NCBI GenBank assembly: GCA_964242575.1
Contig: CAXTCN010000009.1
Span: 1-64,000, forward strand
Length of the DNA stretch: 64,000 nucleotides
From: JANPPS01 sp964242575
GTDB lineage: Bacteria; Pseudomonadota; Alphaproteobacteria; Acetobacterales; Acetobacteraceae
Direction of reading: 5' to 3'
The translations under genes and the position numbers were made by a program. This document shows positions 26,003-35,007 of this stretch, piece after piece. The notes under the pieces are model-generated. The model was given only the letters and a program-made list of their open reading frames with translations. It did not search any database and was not told the DNA's origin. Within the stretch, counting starts at the first letter, position 1; the number at the start of each line of letters is the position of its first letter.

Positions 26003-27256
26003 TCAGGCACCGCCCTCCGCCCGCTCCTTGCCGTAGGTGAACAGCGGATTGGCCCGGCTTTCGGCCACTTCCCGGTTAATGGTGACCTCCTCGACGCCAT
26101 CCAGGCCGGGCAAATCGAACATGGTCGAAAGCAGGATCGCCTCCATGATCGAACGCAGCCCACGCGCACCGGTTTTGCGGGCAATCGCTCGTGTCGCAAC
26201 CGACCTTAGCGCATCCTCGGTAAAGGAGAGCTTGATGCCCTCCATCTCAAATAGCCGGGCATACTGCTTGGACAAGGCGTTCTTTGGCTTGGTCAGGATT
26301 TCAACCAGCGCAGCCTCGTCCAGGTCCTCAAGAGTCGCCACAACTGGCAACCGGCCGATGAACTCCGGGATCAGGCCGAATTTCAGTAGGTCTTCAGGCT
26401 CGACCTCCCGCAATATGGCACCAGTGCGCCGCTCGTCCGGGGCACGGACCTCGGCGCCATAGCCAATGCCGGACCCTTTGCCACGGGCGCCAATGATCTT
26501 TTCCAACCCAGAGAACGCACCACCGCAGATAAACAGGATGTTGGTCGTGTCCACTTGCAGGAACTCCTGCTGTGGATGCTTCCGCCCGCCCTGAGGCGGC
26601 ACCGACGCGACGGTGCCCTCCATGATTTTGAGCAAAGCCTGTTGCACGCCCTCCCCGCTCACGTCGCGGGTGATACTCGGGTTATCTGACTTGCGGCTGA
26701 TCTTGTCCACCTCGTCGATGTAGACGATGCCGCGCTGCGCCCGCTCCACGTTGTAGTCCGCCGCTTGCAGCAGCTTCAGGATGATGTTCTCGACATCCTC
26801 GCCGACATAGCCGGCTTCGGTCAGCGTGGTGGCGTCCGCCATGGTGAACGGCACGTCCAAGATGCGGGCCAAGGTCTGCGCCAACAAGGTCTTGCCCGAA
26901 CCGGTTGGGCCAACCAGCAGGATGTTGCTTTTGGCAATCTCGACGTCATTGTTCTTAGCGCCGTGCGCAAGGCGCTTGTAATGGTTGTGAACCGCTACGC
27001 TCAGCACCTTCTTGGCGTGAACCTGGCCGATGACGTAGTCGTCCAAGACCTTGCAGATTTCCTTCGGGGTCGGCACGCCGTCCCGTGACTTCACGAGATG
27101 CGTCTTATGCTCCTCGCGGATGATGTCCATGCAAAGCTCGACACACTCATCGCAGATGAACACGGTCGGACCCGCGATCAGCTTGCGAACCTCGTGCTGG
27201 GACTTGCCGCAGAACGAGCAGTAGAGGGTGTTCTTGGACTCGGTGGACTTGCTCAT
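26003..27256 (-). CDS. clpX: ATP-dependent Clp protease ATP-binding subunit ClpX
   Basis: AAA+ unfoldase that feeds substrates to ClpP. The 417-residue protein has an N-terminal zinc-binding domain (C13, C16, C35, C38), Walker A GPTGSGKT, Walker B IVYIDEVDK, and the GYVGEDVENI pore-loop region. I start at ATG 27256, which has AGGAG five bases upstream; a GTG two codons earlier is less likely. It is separated from clpP by 165 bp. Confidence 0.97.
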   Translation of the reverse strand: MSKSTESKNTLYCSFCGKSQHEVRKLIAGPTVFICDECVELCMDIIREEHKTHLVKSRDGVPTPKEICKVLDDYVIGQVHAKKVLSVAVHNHYKRLAHGAKNNDVEIAKSNILLVGPTGSGKTLLAQTLARILDVPFTMADATTLTEAGYVGEDVENIILKLLQAADYNVERAQRGIVYIDEVDKISRKSDNPSITRDVSGEGVQQALLKIMEGTVASVPPQGGRKHPQQEFLQVDTTNILFICGGAFSGLEKIIGARGKGSGIGYGAEVRAPDERRTGAILREVEPEDLLKFGLIPEFIGRLPVVATLEDLDEAALVEILTKPKNALSKQYARLFEMEGIKLSFTEDALRSVATRAIARKTGARGLRSIMEAILLSTMFDLPGLDGVEEVTINREVAESRANPLFTYGKERAEGGA

Positions 27257-27276
27257 GGTCACTCCTGCCCCGTCTT

Positions 27277-27354
27277 CACAGAGGCAAACCGCCGGACACT
27301 AAACCCGGCCCAGGTGGGAAACAAGGCCGGCATAGAGGTTGCCCGGCCTCTGTG
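27277..27354. repeat. 9-bp inverted repeat framing the clpX leader
   Basis: CACAGAGGC at 27277-27285 is the exact reverse complement of GCCTCTGTG at 27346-27354, with 60 bases between. It sits in the clpP-clpX gap, next to a smaller TGGCG/CGCCA hairpin at 27366-27384. It could fold the clpX leader RNA; no function is known to me. Confidence 0.4.
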
Positions 27355-27421
27355 ATGCTGCATTGTGGCGCTTTTGCGACGCCAGACATGTGCCCCCACC
27401 TGTAGGTTTGCAACACGCTCC

Positions 27422-28063
27422 CTACAGCTTTGCCGCATCAGGAGACGGCGGGCGGTTCTCGACCACTTGGTCAACCAGGCCGAACGCCAAGGCTTCCTCG
27501 GCCGACATATAGCTGTCGCGCTCCAGCTTGTCCTCGATCGCCGACAATTCCTGACCAGTGTGGCGGACGTAAATCTCATTCAGGCGCTTGCGGAGCGTCA
27601 GGATCTCACGCGCTTGGATTTCAATGTCGGAGGCCTGACCCTGCGCGCCGCCGCTCGGCTGATGCACCATCACGCGCGCGTTGGGAGTAGCATACCGCTT
27701 GCCCTTCGCCCCGGCCGCCAACAACAAGCTGCCCATGCTGGCAGCCTGGCCGATGCAGAGCGTGCTGACGGGGCTGCGCACGTACTGCATGGTGTCATAG
27801 ATCGCGAGGCCGGCCGACACGACGCCCCCGGGGCTGTTGATGTAAAAGCTGATGTCCTTCGAGGGATTGTCGCTTTCCAAGAACAGCAGCTGGGCGCAAA
27901 TCACTGCCGCGACCTGGTCATAGACCGGGCCAGTCAGGAAGATGATGCGCTCCTTCAGTAGGCGCGAATAGATGTCAAACGCACGCTCGCCGCGGGCGGT
28001 CTGCTCGACCACCATCGGCACCAGAGCGTTGTTATAGACCTCGACGGGATCGCGATCCCTCAT
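27422..28063 (-). CDS. clpP: ATP-dependent Clp protease proteolytic subunit
   Basis: Serine peptidase that forms the double heptameric ring used by ClpX/ClpA. The 213-residue protein has the catalytic triad Ser109 (GQAASMGS), His134 (MVHQPSGG) and Asp183. ATG 28063 is preceded by GAAGGA about nine bases upstream. It lies between tig and clpX in the conserved order. Confidence 0.97.
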   Translation of the reverse strand: MRDRDPVEVYNNALVPMVVEQTARGERAFDIYSRLLKERIIFLTGPVYDQVAAVICAQLLFLESDNPSKDISFYINSPGGVVSAGLAIYDTMQYVRSPVSTLCIGQAASMGSLLLAAGAKGKRYATPNARVMVHQPSGGAQGQASDIEIQAREILTLRKRLNEIYVRHTGQELSAIEDKLERDSYMSAEEALAFGLVDQVVENRPPSPDAAKL

Positions 28064-28172
28064 TCCCTGTATTCCTTCAACCGTGGCCGCCGTATCGGGC
28101 CGGCAGCCCTGCCCCTACATGGGCCTAGATAATGGCGCGTTAACCGGGACGGTAACCCGCCGAACAGCCGGG

Positions 28173-29534
28173 TCAGGCTGCGGGCTGATCCGACGCAGGC
28201 TGATCCGGAGCGGGCTGATTTAGTTCGGCCGATAGCTCCTCGGGGCTGACCGGCTTGTCCTCGACCTGCGCCAGCTCCAGCACGAAGTCCACGACCTTGT
28301 CCTCGTATATCGGTCCGCGCAGGTTCTCCGCCGCCTCAGGGTTCTTGCGAAAGAAGTCCATCACCATCTGCTCCTGGCCGGCATAGCGCGCCGCCTCGGT
28401 CCGCATGGCGCGCATCATCTCGTCGGCGCCAACTTGGATGCCGTTGGTGCGGCCGATCTCGGACAGCAGCAATCCCAGGCGCACCCGGCGTTCGGCAATG
28501 GCGCGGTACTCAGACTTCAGCGTCTCCTCGTCCTTGCCCTTATCTTCCTCGTCGCCCTTGCCAGCCTTCACGTCGCTCTCGACCCGTTGCCAAATCTGCG
28601 CGAACTCGGACTCCACCATACTGGCGGGCACCGGAAAGTCCGCCATCTTGGCCAGGCTGTCCAACAAGTCGCGCTTGAGGCGCATCCGGCTCACCTGTTC
28701 GTACTCGCGCTGGATTTGCTCCACGATCGCCTCACGCAGCTTGTCCAGGCTTTCCAGGCCGAGCTTGGTCGCGAGCGCGTCATCGACCGGCACGGGCTTG
28801 GACTGCTGCAGCGCGGTCGCGGTCAGGTCGAACGTGGCCGGCTTACCCGCCAGCTCCTTTGCGTGGTACTCCTCCGGGAACGTCACATTGATCTGGCGCT
28901 GCTCGCCGGGCCGCATGCCCTCCATGCCCTCGGAGAAGCCCGGGATGAACCCGGCACCGCCAAGCTCCACGTTCATTCCGGTCCCGGTGCCACCGGAGAA
29001 CGGCACGCCGTCCACCTTGCCTTCGAAGTCCACCGTCAGGGTGTCGCCGACCTGGGCGCCACGGTCCTCCTGCACCGGCTCCAACTCTTTCTGGCGACTG
29101 GCGATCTCGGCGAGGGCCTTGTCCACCACGTCAGCCGGCGGCTCGGCGCGCAGGCGGGTCAGCGAGATTGAGCTGAAGTCCGGCATCGTGATGTCAGGCA
29201 GCAGCTCAAGCTCGATGTTGAACTGCAGATCCTCCTGGTCCTTTACCTGGGTCACGTCGATCTTGGGCTGCCCGGCCGGACGCAGGCCGCGATCGGTCAG
29301 CACCTGCTGCGTGGCGCTGTTGACGCTTTCCTCCAGAACCTCGGACATCACGGCGCTGCCGTACCGCTGCCGCACCAGGTTGAGCGGCACCTTGCCGGGC
29401 CGGAACCCCGGCAGGCGCACCGTGCGGCCGATCTCGGTGAGCTTGGCGGTGCGCTTCCCCTCGATGTCGGCCGCGGGCACGACAATGGCGAAGCCGCGCT
29501 TCAGCCCTTCGGAGAGCGTCTCGGTAACCTGCAT
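28173..29534 (-). CDS. tig: Trigger factor
   Basis: Ribosome-bound chaperone and peptidyl-prolyl isomerase acting on nascent chains. The 453-residue protein has the N-terminal ribosome-binding motif in GFRPGKVPLNLVRQRYG (about 44-60), a central FKBP-type domain (about 150-240, with GDTLTVDFEGKVDG) and a helical C-terminal domain. The last about 20 residues are a Pro/Ala/Gln/Asp repeat tail (QPAPDQPASDQPAA) that adds to the usual length. It lies 109 bp before clpP and 32 bp after tRNA-Leu. Confidence 0.96.
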   Translation of the reverse strand: MQVTETLSEGLKRGFAIVVPAADIEGKRTAKLTEIGRTVRLPGFRPGKVPLNLVRQRYGSAVMSEVLEESVNSATQQVLTDRGLRPAGQPKIDVTQVKDQEDLQFNIELELLPDITMPDFSSISLTRLRAEPPADVVDKALAEIASRQKELEPVQEDRGAQVGDTLTVDFEGKVDGVPFSGGTGTGMNVELGGAGFIPGFSEGMEGMRPGEQRQINVTFPEEYHAKELAGKPATFDLTATALQQSKPVPVDDALATKLGLESLDKLREAIVEQIQREYEQVSRMRLKRDLLDSLAKMADFPVPASMVESEFAQIWQRVESDVKAGKGDEEDKGKDEETLKSEYRAIAERRVRLGLLLSEIGRTNGIQVGADEMMRAMRTEAARYAGQEQMVMDFFRKNPEAAENLRGPIYEDKVVDFVLELAQVEDKPVSPEELSAELNQPAPDQPASDQPAA

Positions 29535-29566
29535 CTGCCGTTAATCCCTGTCACAAAAGCGGCCGG

Positions 29567-29650
29567 TGGTGCGGGCGGAGGGACTTGAACCCCCACGGCT
29601 TGCGCCACCAGAACCTAAATCTGGCGTGTCTACCATTTCACCACGCCCGC
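29567..29650 (-). tRNA. tRNA-Leu (anticodon TAG), CCA encoded
   Basis: An 84-nt class II tRNA on the minus strand. Acceptor stem GCGGGCG/CGCCCGC, anticodon stem CCAGA/TCTGG with loop TTTAGGT (anticodon TAG), a long variable arm, T-loop GTTCAAG and encoded A-CCA identify tRNA-Leu. It lies between the E1-like gene and tig. Confidence 0.95.
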
Positions 29651-29726
29651 ATATGGCCGTACGGGGGCGCGTGTAGCGCACCCTTCGGCAGCGGACAAGG
29701 CTGGGGGTCGATGCGGCCGGGAGCCG

Positions 29727-32096
29727 TCAGTCCAACAGGGCTTGCGCGCAGGCGTCCAGGATGGCGTCGGTGTCCAGGCCGTACTCGCGATACAGCTCGA
29801 TCATGTCGCCGCTCTGCCCGAAGCGGTCCGGGCCAAGCGACACCACGCGCTGGCCGCGGACGCCGCCAAGCCAGGAATGCGCGGCGGGGTGGCCGTCCAA
29901 AATGGTGACCAACCGGGCGTCACGGGCCAGCGGCGCCAACAGCGCCTCAATATGCGACGTCGCGGGCTGGCCGGTGCGCCGCGTGCGGGCGGCGGCGGTC
30001 CAGCCGGCATACAGGCGGTCTGGGCTGGTGATCGCCAGTAACCCGGCGCCCGGCGCCTCGGCTTGCAATTCGGCGAACGCCGCCTCGGCCTCGGGCGCCA
30101 CTGCGCCTTGATACGCCAGGGCGATTATGGCGCCCTGCCCCGGCGGCACCACCCAGTGCCCGCCGGCGATAACGGCGGCCGGGTCGAGCGTGCGTGCGGG
30201 CTGTTCGATTTGCCGGGTCGAGAGACGGAGCCAGGCGGCGGAGCCGTCCGGGGCCTGCATGTGCACGAAGGCATGGCGCAGCAGGATCGCGAGCTCGTCC
30301 ACGTACGCCGGCTCGAACGAGGCCAGCCGGTCCGCGGCCATGCCGATCAGAGGCGTGTTGATGCTTTGGTGTTGCCCGCCCTCGGGCGCCAGGGTAATGC
30401 CGGACGGCGTGGACACCAGCAGGAACCGCGCATCCTGGTAGCAGGCATAAATCAGCGCATCGAGGCCACGGTTCACGAACGGGTCGTACACCGTGCCGAT
30501 CGGCAGCACGCGCGCGCCGGTCAGGCTGTGCTGCAGCCCGGCCGCCGCCAGCAATAGGAACAGGTTCTGCTCGGCGATGCCCAGCTCCATATGCTGGCCG
30601 CCCGGCGCCATGCCCCAGCGCTGGGCGCTCGCAAGCTTGCTGTCGCGGAACACGTCGTTGCGGGTATGCCGGTCGAATACGCCGCGGCGGTTCACCCAGG
30701 GGCCAAGGTTGGTCGAGACCGTCACGTCCGGGCTTGTGGTCATGATGTGCTTGGCAAGCTCGGTGAACTCGCCCTGCCCGCGGCCGATCTCGGCCAGGAT
30801 GTCGCCGAACCCAGCCTGCGTGCTGACCTTGCGCCCCACGACATTCAGCGCCGGCAGGTGTTCCGGCACGGCCACGACAGGCACCGTCAAGCTGCGGCCC
30901 GCGGGCGTCAATGGGACCGCGAACGGGGACCCGGCGATCACCTCGCGCAGCGCCTCCGCCGATAAGTCCAGGCCCTCCGCCACATCCCACTCATGGCCCG
31001 GCCGCACCTGCATCGCGGCCTGGAACGCCGCCATCTGGTCCCGGGTCATCAGGCCGGAGTGGTTGTCCTTGTGCCCGGCGAACGGCAGGCCCATGCCCTT
31101 CACGGTGTATGCGATGAAGCAGGTCGGCTGGTCGCCGAGCGCGTCCGCCACGCGGAACTGCTCGATTAGGTAGTCCACATCATGGCCGCCGAGGTTGGTC
31201 ATCAGCCGGGCCAACTCATCGTCGGTGAGCGGGTCGATGATGGCGCGCACGCCCGCGTTGCGGCCGAGGTCGGCCAGCAAGGCGACGCGCCACGCCGCGC
31301 CGCCCTGGAACGTCAGCGCGGAGTACAAGCTGTTCGGGCAGTCGTCGATCCACAGCCGCAGCGAGTCGCCGCCCTCGCGCTCGAACGCGGCCTGCAGTAG
31401 GCGGCCGAACTTCAAGGTGACGACGTTCCAGCCCATGTCGCGGAACAGGCCCTCGATCCGGCCGAACAGACGGTCCGGCACCACGCTGTCGAGGCTCTGG
31501 CGGTTATAGTCGATCACCCACCAGACGTTGCGCACGTCGTGCTTCCAGCCCTCCAGCAACGCCTCGTAGATGTTGCCCTCATCCAGTTCGGCGTCGCCGG
31601 CGATCGCCACATGGCGGCCGGGCGGCAGCCCAGCGTCCAGGCCATGCAGCCGGACGTAGTCCTGCATCAGGGCGGCGAAGCTGGTGACCGCGACGCCCAG
31701 GCCCACGGATCCCGTGCTGAAATCCACCTCCGGCCCGTCCTTGGTGCGGGACGGGTAGCTCTGGATGCCGCCCATGCGGCGCAGGCCCTCCATATTCGAC
31801 GCTTGTTGCCGGCCCAGCAGCAGGTTGATGGCGTGGAACACCGGGCCAGCGTGCGGCTTCACCGCCACACGGTCTTGCGGCCGCAGGATTTCAAAATACA
31901 GCGCCGTCATGATGCTGATGACGCTGGCGCAACTGGCTTGGTGGCCGCCCACCTTGAGGCCGTCGCGGTTCGGTCGGATATGGTTGGCGTTGTGCACCGT
32001 CCATGCCGAGAGCCACAGCAGCTTCCGCTCGATTTGCCGCAAGCCGGCCAGCCGTTCGGCAGGCAACGCGATGATGGCCGGAGTGGGCGCGTTCAT
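29727..32096 (-). CDS. AceE/transketolase-like thiamine diphosphate enzyme (2-oxoacid dehydrogenase E1-like)
   Basis: A 789-residue thiamine-diphosphate enzyme resembling homodimeric pyruvate dehydrogenase E1 and transketolase. The N-terminal part has GLKVGGHQASCASVISI and KPHAGPVFHAINLLLG, and the cofactor motif GDAELDEGN at 167-175 ends in DYNRQSLD. The pyrimidine-binding and C-terminal transketolase domains follow. It is about 100 residues shorter than E. coli AceE, and no E2 or E3 gene lies nearby, so the substrate and whether it works in a complex are unclear. It is 13 bp downstream of the malonyl-CoA decarboxylase gene, implying one operon. Confidence 0.8.
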   Translation of the reverse strand: MNAPTPAIIALPAERLAGLRQIERKLLWLSAWTVHNANHIRPNRDGLKVGGHQASCASVISIMTALYFEILRPQDRVAVKPHAGPVFHAINLLLGRQQASNMEGLRRMGGIQSYPSRTKDGPEVDFSTGSVGLGVAVTSFAALMQDYVRLHGLDAGLPPGRHVAIAGDAELDEGNIYEALLEGWKHDVRNVWWVIDYNRQSLDSVVPDRLFGRIEGLFRDMGWNVVTLKFGRLLQAAFEREGGDSLRLWIDDCPNSLYSALTFQGGAAWRVALLADLGRNAGVRAIIDPLTDDELARLMTNLGGHDVDYLIEQFRVADALGDQPTCFIAYTVKGMGLPFAGHKDNHSGLMTRDQMAAFQAAMQVRPGHEWDVAEGLDLSAEALREVIAGSPFAVPLTPAGRSLTVPVVAVPEHLPALNVVGRKVSTQAGFGDILAEIGRGQGEFTELAKHIMTTSPDVTVSTNLGPWVNRRGVFDRHTRNDVFRDSKLASAQRWGMAPGGQHMELGIAEQNLFLLLAAAGLQHSLTGARVLPIGTVYDPFVNRGLDALIYACYQDARFLLVSTPSGITLAPEGGQHQSINTPLIGMAADRLASFEPAYVDELAILLRHAFVHMQAPDGSAAWLRLSTRQIEQPARTLDPAAVIAGGHWVVPPGQGAIIALAYQGAVAPEAEAAFAELQAEAPGAGLLAITSPDRLYAGWTAAARTRRTGQPATSHIEALLAPLARDARLVTILDGHPAAHSWLGGVRGQRVVSLGPDRFGQSGDMIELYREYGLDTDAILDACAQALLD

Positions 32097-32109
32097 GGCC
32101 AGTTCCCCT

Positions 32110-33513
32110 TCACGACCAGCCCCGCGATAGCTTGCGGACCGCGGTGCTGGCGTTGCGCTTGCCCTCGCCGGCGTAATCCTCGTGGTACTCCTCGATTTTG
32201 GCCGGGTCGTAGAGGTAGTTGACCATAAGCGTTGCGCTGTCCCTGACGCCTTTGCCGCTGGTGTCCGCCAGCATCATGATGCGCTCCACCCGCGCGCCGT
32301 TCGATAGGTGAAAATGCGCGACCGGATCAAGCGCCCGCTTGCCGCGCGACTCAATGAGCAGATAGCGCGCACCCAGCCGAACCAGGACGCCCTCCGTCGC
32401 GCGCAGCATGGCCGGGTCGCGGAACCAGCCGCGGCGGGCCAGGATGGCTTCGAGCGCCTTGGCCCCGGTCTGCGGCGCAGGCTCGTCAGCGGGCGCGGCG
32501 GTGCGCAGGCTGGCTGCCTCATCCTCGCTCAGCAGCGACTTGTCATTGTCCGCGAGCTTGGCGTCCAGCCATTTGCGAAAGCCTGGGATGGGAGAAAGGG
32601 TGGCGAAGGCCTTGAGATTGCGGAACTCCGTACTCAGCACCTCCACCACGCGCTTAATCAGGAAGTTGCCGAAGCTGATGCCCGCCAGGCCGCTCTGGCA
32701 GTTGCTGATGGAGTAGAAAATCGCGGTATCGGCCTCCCGCGGGTCCAGCAACGGCGCTTTTTTGTCTAACAGCCGCTGCACGCTGTCGGCCAGCCCGCGC
32801 ACCAGCGCCACCTCAACGAATATGAGCGGCTCGTTCGGCATCCGGTGGTGGAACAGCGCGTAGCAGCGGCGGTCGCTGTCGAGCCGGTTCTTGAGGTCGC
32901 TCCAGGAGCGGATTTCGTGCACCGCCTCATAGCCGACCAGGCGCTCCAGCAACGCGGCCGGGCTGTTCCAGTCGATGCGGCGCAGCTCGAGGAAGCCCAC
33001 GTCGAACCAGTTCGCCAGCAGCCTGCGCAAGTCGCTGTCCAGCGCCGCCAAATGCGGGTCGCCGCGGGTCAGGTCGATCAAGGTGGCGCGAAGATCCACC
33101 AGGAACTTCATGCCGTCCGGGATGGTGGTGAACTGCGTCAGCAGCCGGACGCGCGGCGGCTCCAGCGCGCGGCGCAGCTTCACCTGGGCGGTGGCGCGCT
33201 CGGCGGTGTCCGCGGCGGCCTGCACCGCCTCGAACGCGGCGGCGGCGGCGGCCGGGTCGCTGTCGAACGCGGCGAGGTCCAGCAGGAAGCTGCGGCGCCC
33301 GGCGTCGTCCAACGCCAAGTAGGTCTGCGCCAGCTTGGCGGCACGGTTGCGCGCGCTGACTTCGCCCCCCCGGGCCGCGAGGCAGGCGCGCATTTGGGCG
33401 GCGATGCCCTGGTCTTCGTCGGCCGAGACGCTGGCCGCCATGTCCCGCCAGGCGCCGGCGATGCGTCGGAGGGCACGGTCGAACAGGCCAATCGGGACTG
33501 CGGTGTCGCTCAT
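32110..33513 (-). CDS. Malonyl-CoA decarboxylase
   Basis: Converts malonyl-CoA to acetyl-CoA and CO2. The 467-residue protein matches the MCD family through its helical N-terminal domain and acetyltransferase-like C-terminal domain. The segment FYSISNCQSGLAGISFGNFL corresponds to the region of the catalytic Ser, and VAHFHLSNGARVERI to that of the catalytic His. I choose ATG 33513, which has GGAG eight bases upstream; an earlier ATG at 33540 lacks one. It lies just after nnr and just before the E1-like gene. Confidence 0.92.
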   Translation of the reverse strand: MSDTAVPIGLFDRALRRIAGAWRDMAASVSADEDQGIAAQMRACLAARGGEVSARNRAAKLAQTYLALDDAGRRSFLLDLAAFDSDPAAAAAAFEAVQAAADTAERATAQVKLRRALEPPRVRLLTQFTTIPDGMKFLVDLRATLIDLTRGDPHLAALDSDLRRLLANWFDVGFLELRRIDWNSPAALLERLVGYEAVHEIRSWSDLKNRLDSDRRCYALFHHRMPNEPLIFVEVALVRGLADSVQRLLDKKAPLLDPREADTAIFYSISNCQSGLAGISFGNFLIKRVVEVLSTEFRNLKAFATLSPIPGFRKWLDAKLADNDKSLLSEDEAASLRTAAPADEPAPQTGAKALEAILARRGWFRDPAMLRATEGVLVRLGARYLLIESRGKRALDPVAHFHLSNGARVERIMMLADTSGKGVRDSATLMVNYLYDPAKIEEYHEDYAGEGKRNASTAVRKLSRGWS

Positions 33514-33546
33514 GGTCGGCTCCGGGTGGCGTTGCATCATTATAGC

Positions 33547-34965
33547 TTATAACCCATTGGACATACCCCAGGATTCTTCAACGGCATGCGTGATCCGCGG
33601 CGGCAGATCCTCCACGAGCAACCCCGAGCCAGCTAACGCGGCGGCGCGTCCGTGCAGCCATGCCCCGGCGCACGCGGCTTCCCAGGGCGGCATCCCCTGC
33701 GCCAGCAGCCCCGCGATCATTCCGGCCAGCACGTCACCGGCGCCCGCAGTCGCGAGCCATGGTGGCGCGCTGTCGTTGATCGCGACCCGGCCGTCCGGCG
33801 CGGCGATGCAGGTGTCCGCGCCCTTAAGCAGCACCACCCCGCCCACTCGGACGGCGGCGGCCCGGGCAGCGGCTACCTTGTCCGGGCCGACCGGGCCGAA
33901 CAGGCGCGTGAACTCGCCCTCGTGCGGCGTGAGCGCCGCGCAGCCGCGGAGCCGCTCCGGCTCGCCAGCATGGGCACCAAGCGCGTCCGCATCCGCCACC
34001 ACGGTCCGCCCGGCGGCGAGCAGCAGCGGCAGTGCGGACCGAGCGGCGTCCAGGCCAAGGCCCGGGCCGCAGACCCATACGACACGACGTTGATCTTGCA
34101 GCAAATCAGGCAGCGGCGCTTCACTGACCAACAACCCCGGCTCACCGACGCGATACAGGTCGGCCCGGCCCGCGGCGGCAATCATCACCAACCCTGCCCC
34201 GGCCCGCCGCGCCGCCGACGCGGCCAGCCGGGCGGCGCCAGTCATGGCCGCCCCGCCCAGGACGGTGACGTGCCCGCGGGTGTACTTGTGGCTCTGCACG
34301 CCAGGTTGGGGAACGCGCCAAAGCCCTGGGGTGTTGCGCCAAGCCCGCACGCCAATCAGCGGCAGCACAGTGGCGGGCAGGCCGATGTCGGCCAGCAACA
34401 CGGTCCCGCACAGGGTACGGCCCGGCAGCAGCAGGTGCCCGGGCTTGCGGCGGAAGAATGTCACCGTCAGGTCCGCTGCCCTGACCCGGCCGCGCGACTG
34501 GCCGTTGGCGCCATCGAGCCCGCTTGGCACGTCAACCGCCAGCACCCGGCGCGCCGCGGCCAGGGTGTCAGCGACTGGCTCCGGCACGTCGGCCCGCAGG
34601 CCCGCCCCGAACACGGCGTCGATCACGAGGTCCGCGCGGGCCGCCTCGGCTGGCGTGAACGGCGCATGCGGCCCACGCCAGCGTGCGGCGGCGGCAGCGG
34701 CGTCCGACCCGGGGCGCGGCGGCTCCAACGCGGCGACCCGTACCGGCCAACCCTGTTGCGCCAGCAGCCGGGCCGCGACATAGCCGTCGCCACCGTTGTT
34801 GCCGGGACCGCACAGCACGAGGGTCCGGTAGGGGCCGAAGCGCTGGGCTGCCCGGGCCACGGCACGGCCGGCCGCCTGCATCAGCACCGCGCCGGGCACG
34901 CCGGCCTCCGCCGCAAGCCGGTCGGCGTCGGCCATTTCCAAGGGGGTCAGCAGCTCATCCGGCAT
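33547..34965 (-). CDS. nnr: Bifunctional NAD(P)H-hydrate epimerase / ADP-dependent dehydratase
   Basis: Repairs hydrated NADH and NADPH. The 472-residue protein joins an N-terminal YjeF_N epimerase domain (GPGNNGGDGYVAARLL at about 52-67) to a C-terminal ribokinase-like dehydratase domain with TPHEGEFTRLFG and GAGDVLAGMIAGLLAQG. ATG 34965 faces the parA gene across only 42 bp. Related glycine-rich loops exist in sugar kinases, but the two-domain order is diagnostic. Confidence 0.95.
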   Translation of the reverse strand: MPDELLTPLEMADADRLAAEAGVPGAVLMQAAGRAVARAAQRFGPYRTLVLCGPGNNGGDGYVAARLLAQQGWPVRVAALEPPRPGSDAAAAAARWRGPHAPFTPAEAARADLVIDAVFGAGLRADVPEPVADTLAAARRVLAVDVPSGLDGANGQSRGRVRAADLTVTFFRRKPGHLLLPGRTLCGTVLLADIGLPATVLPLIGVRAWRNTPGLWRVPQPGVQSHKYTRGHVTVLGGAAMTGAARLAASAARRAGAGLVMIAAAGRADLYRVGEPGLLVSEAPLPDLLQDQRRVVWVCGPGLGLDAARSALPLLLAAGRTVVADADALGAHAGEPERLRGCAALTPHEGEFTRLFGPVGPDKVAAARAAAVRVGGVVLLKGADTCIAAPDGRVAINDSAPPWLATAGAGDVLAGMIAGLLAQGMPPWEAACAGAWLHGRAAALAGSGLLVEDLPPRITHAVEESWGMSNGL

Positions 34966-35007
34966 CGTGCGTGTATAGTGCGACGATTCCGCTTAAGAGG
35001 GCACCCC
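34966..35007. promoter_or_regulatory. Divergent promoter region of nnr and parA
   Basis: The 42-bp gap must hold start signals for both genes or sit within their leaders. GTATAGT at 34973-34979 gives a -10-like TATAGT on the plus strand and TATAC on the minus strand. No convincing -35 was found. AGAGG at about 34996-35000 is the ribosome-binding site for parA. Confidence 0.35.

Noticed and set aside
33652..35007. Upstream in-frame extension of parA antisense to nnr
   Set aside because: Arg/Gly/Pro-rich shadow; the ATPase starts at ATG 35008 with its own AGAGG site.
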